This document shows positions 5,544 through 6,304 of a stretch of 6,304 nt of DNA, piece after piece; position 1 is the first letter of the stretch, and every line of letters starts with the position of its first letter. The notes beneath the pieces were generated by a model that worked only from the letters and a program-made list of their open reading frames with translations, was not told the DNA's origin and did not search any database. The position numbers and the translations under genes were made by a program. The stretch spans positions 1 to 6,304 of the forward strand of contig JACMMD010000905.1 in the NCBI GenBank assembly GCA_014379235.1. Direction: 5' to 3'. The stretch is from Anaerolineae bacterium (lineage in GTDB: Bacteria; Chloroflexota; Anaerolineae; Aggregatilineales; Phototrophicaceae).

Positions 5544-6304
5544 CTATATGTCAGACTCAGGTAGTTCCAAGCGCACCTCCGAGCCATCATTTTCTTTGCT
5601 GGTAATGGCCATCGTTCCGCCGACCAACTCGTATTTCTCTTTCAGGGTAATCAAATCACTGACACGCGCAACTGTACTATCACCACTGGTTGAAAATACC
5701 GCTTCGGCATCAAAACTTTCGCCGTTGTCGGTCACGTAAATCTTGATACGTGTCGATGAGAGGTCGAGACGTATCGTAAGCTGCGTCGCGTTGGCATAGT
5801 CGCGGGCGTGGGCCATCAATTCCTGAATGCCGCGAAAGATCACGACTTCACGATAACGCTGCTCAAGGCGGCGTTCTTCGCCCAGAATATCGAGGCGCGT
5901 GTCGATGTCATTCTTTTCTTTGAACGATTCGACATAGCGGCGTACCGTTGGCACAACACCAAGGTCGTTCAACATCATCGGGCTGAGGTCGAAGATGAAA
6001 TCACGCACTTTTTGGAACGTGACACTGGCCGCGCTCTTAAGATTGCCGAGTTCTTCGGCGGCGCGCTCTGGGTTACGGTCAAACAAGCGCTGGCAGATTT
6101 CGGTTTGCAGAATGAAATTGGTCAGCGACTGCGCCGGGCCGTCATGCATCTGCCGCGCTAAACGTTCGCGTTCTTCTTCCTGTGCCTGAACGATACGGAC
6201 GATGTTGATACCACGCGCCGGAACCGGGCTGTCGTGGCCGTTCTCATCGCCGCCGCTCAACACATCGACGCCTTGCAGCTTGTTCAAAATCGACGACAAC
6301 AGCG
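5544..6304 (-). CDS. DegS-like (HisKA_3 type) sensor kinase homologue with degraded ATP-binding domain, 5' end outside window
   Basis: About 253 codons are visible and the frame is open at the window edge; a TTG at 6299 could be a start but has no visible ribosome binding site. Residues are numbered from that TTG. The dimerisation/phospho-acceptor part is clear: IVQAQEEERERLARQMHDGP with His52-Asp53, and DLSPMMLNDLGVVPTVR (104-120), closely resembling DegS-type kinases that phosphorylate LuxR-type regulators. The ATPase part (about 150-250) is recognisable but altered: the N-box reads FRGIQELMAHARDYA with His164 where Asn is expected; the G1 box is DNGESFD (191-197) with Ser for the second Gly; the ATP-lid reads SDLITLKEKYELVGG (214-228) without its two usual glycines. 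No membrane segment is visible. It may be a pseudokinase or phosphatase-type partner. It precedes cpaB by 238 bases. No cognate LuxR-type regulator is seen; the CpaE receiver is the only receiver in the window. Confidence 0.82.
   Translation of the reverse strand, partial: LLSSILNKLQGVDVLSGGDENGHDSPVPARGINIVRIVQAQEEERERLARQMHDGPAQSLTNFILQTEICQRLFDRNPERAAEELGNLKSAASVTFQKVRDFIFDLSPMMLNDLGVVPTVRRYVESFKEKNDIDTRLDILGEERRLEQRYREVVIFRGIQELMAHARDYANATQLTIRLDLSSTRIKIYVTDNGESFDAEAVFSTSGDSTVARVSDLITLKEKYELVGGTMAITSKENDGSEVRLELPESDI

Overview
The window is one continuous block of Tad (tight adherence, Flp-type) pilus assembly genes. All five genes are read from the minus strand, so transcription runs from high to low coordinates. 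In that order they are: a DegS-like sensor kinase homologue (5' end outside the window), cpaB/rcpC, cpaE/tadZ with a fused response-regulator receiver, cpaF/tadA (the assembly ATPase) and tadB (inner-membrane platform protein, cut by the window start). No RNA gene, CRISPR array, insertion sequence or other mobile element was recognised.

The source is probably a member of the Chloroflexota, perhaps the Anaerolineae. This is inferred from Thr/Pro-rich 'TPIPTATPIP'-type linkers in the exported part of CpaB, the receiver-MinD fusion form of CpaE, the gene order, and the absence of a secretin gene between cpaB and cpaE. That absence would suit a cell without a classical outer membrane. The assignment is not proven, because no rRNA or other taxonomic marker is present.

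Layout: 1-859 tadB; 860-981 gap with a good sigma70-like promoter and an overlapping inverted repeat; 982-2445 cpaF; 2446-2611 gap with a small hairpin and a strong ribosome binding site; 2612-3955 cpaE; 3956-4177 gap with a perfect 9-bp stem-loop; 4178-5305 cpaB (the start at 5305 is preferred over longer versions because of its ribosome binding site); 5306-5543 gap with a promoter-like element; 5544-6304 the kinase homologue. No gap exceeds 300 bases. The gaps (122-238 bases) are long for an operon, and no hairpin followed by a U-tract was found in any of them.

How the genes work together: in Tad systems CpaF hydrolyses ATP to drive pilin insertion or polymerisation through TadB and its partner TadC (expected just beyond the window start), CpaE/TadZ places the machine in the cell, and CpaB is an exported accessory protein. 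The most interesting signals concern regulation. CpaE has a receiver domain with all expected phosphorylation residues but a MinD-like ATPase whose P-loop lacks both usual lysines. The neighbouring kinase homologue keeps its phospho-acceptor histidine but has lost key ATP-binding residues. This looks like a signalling-coupled variant of a known system rather than a wholly new one.
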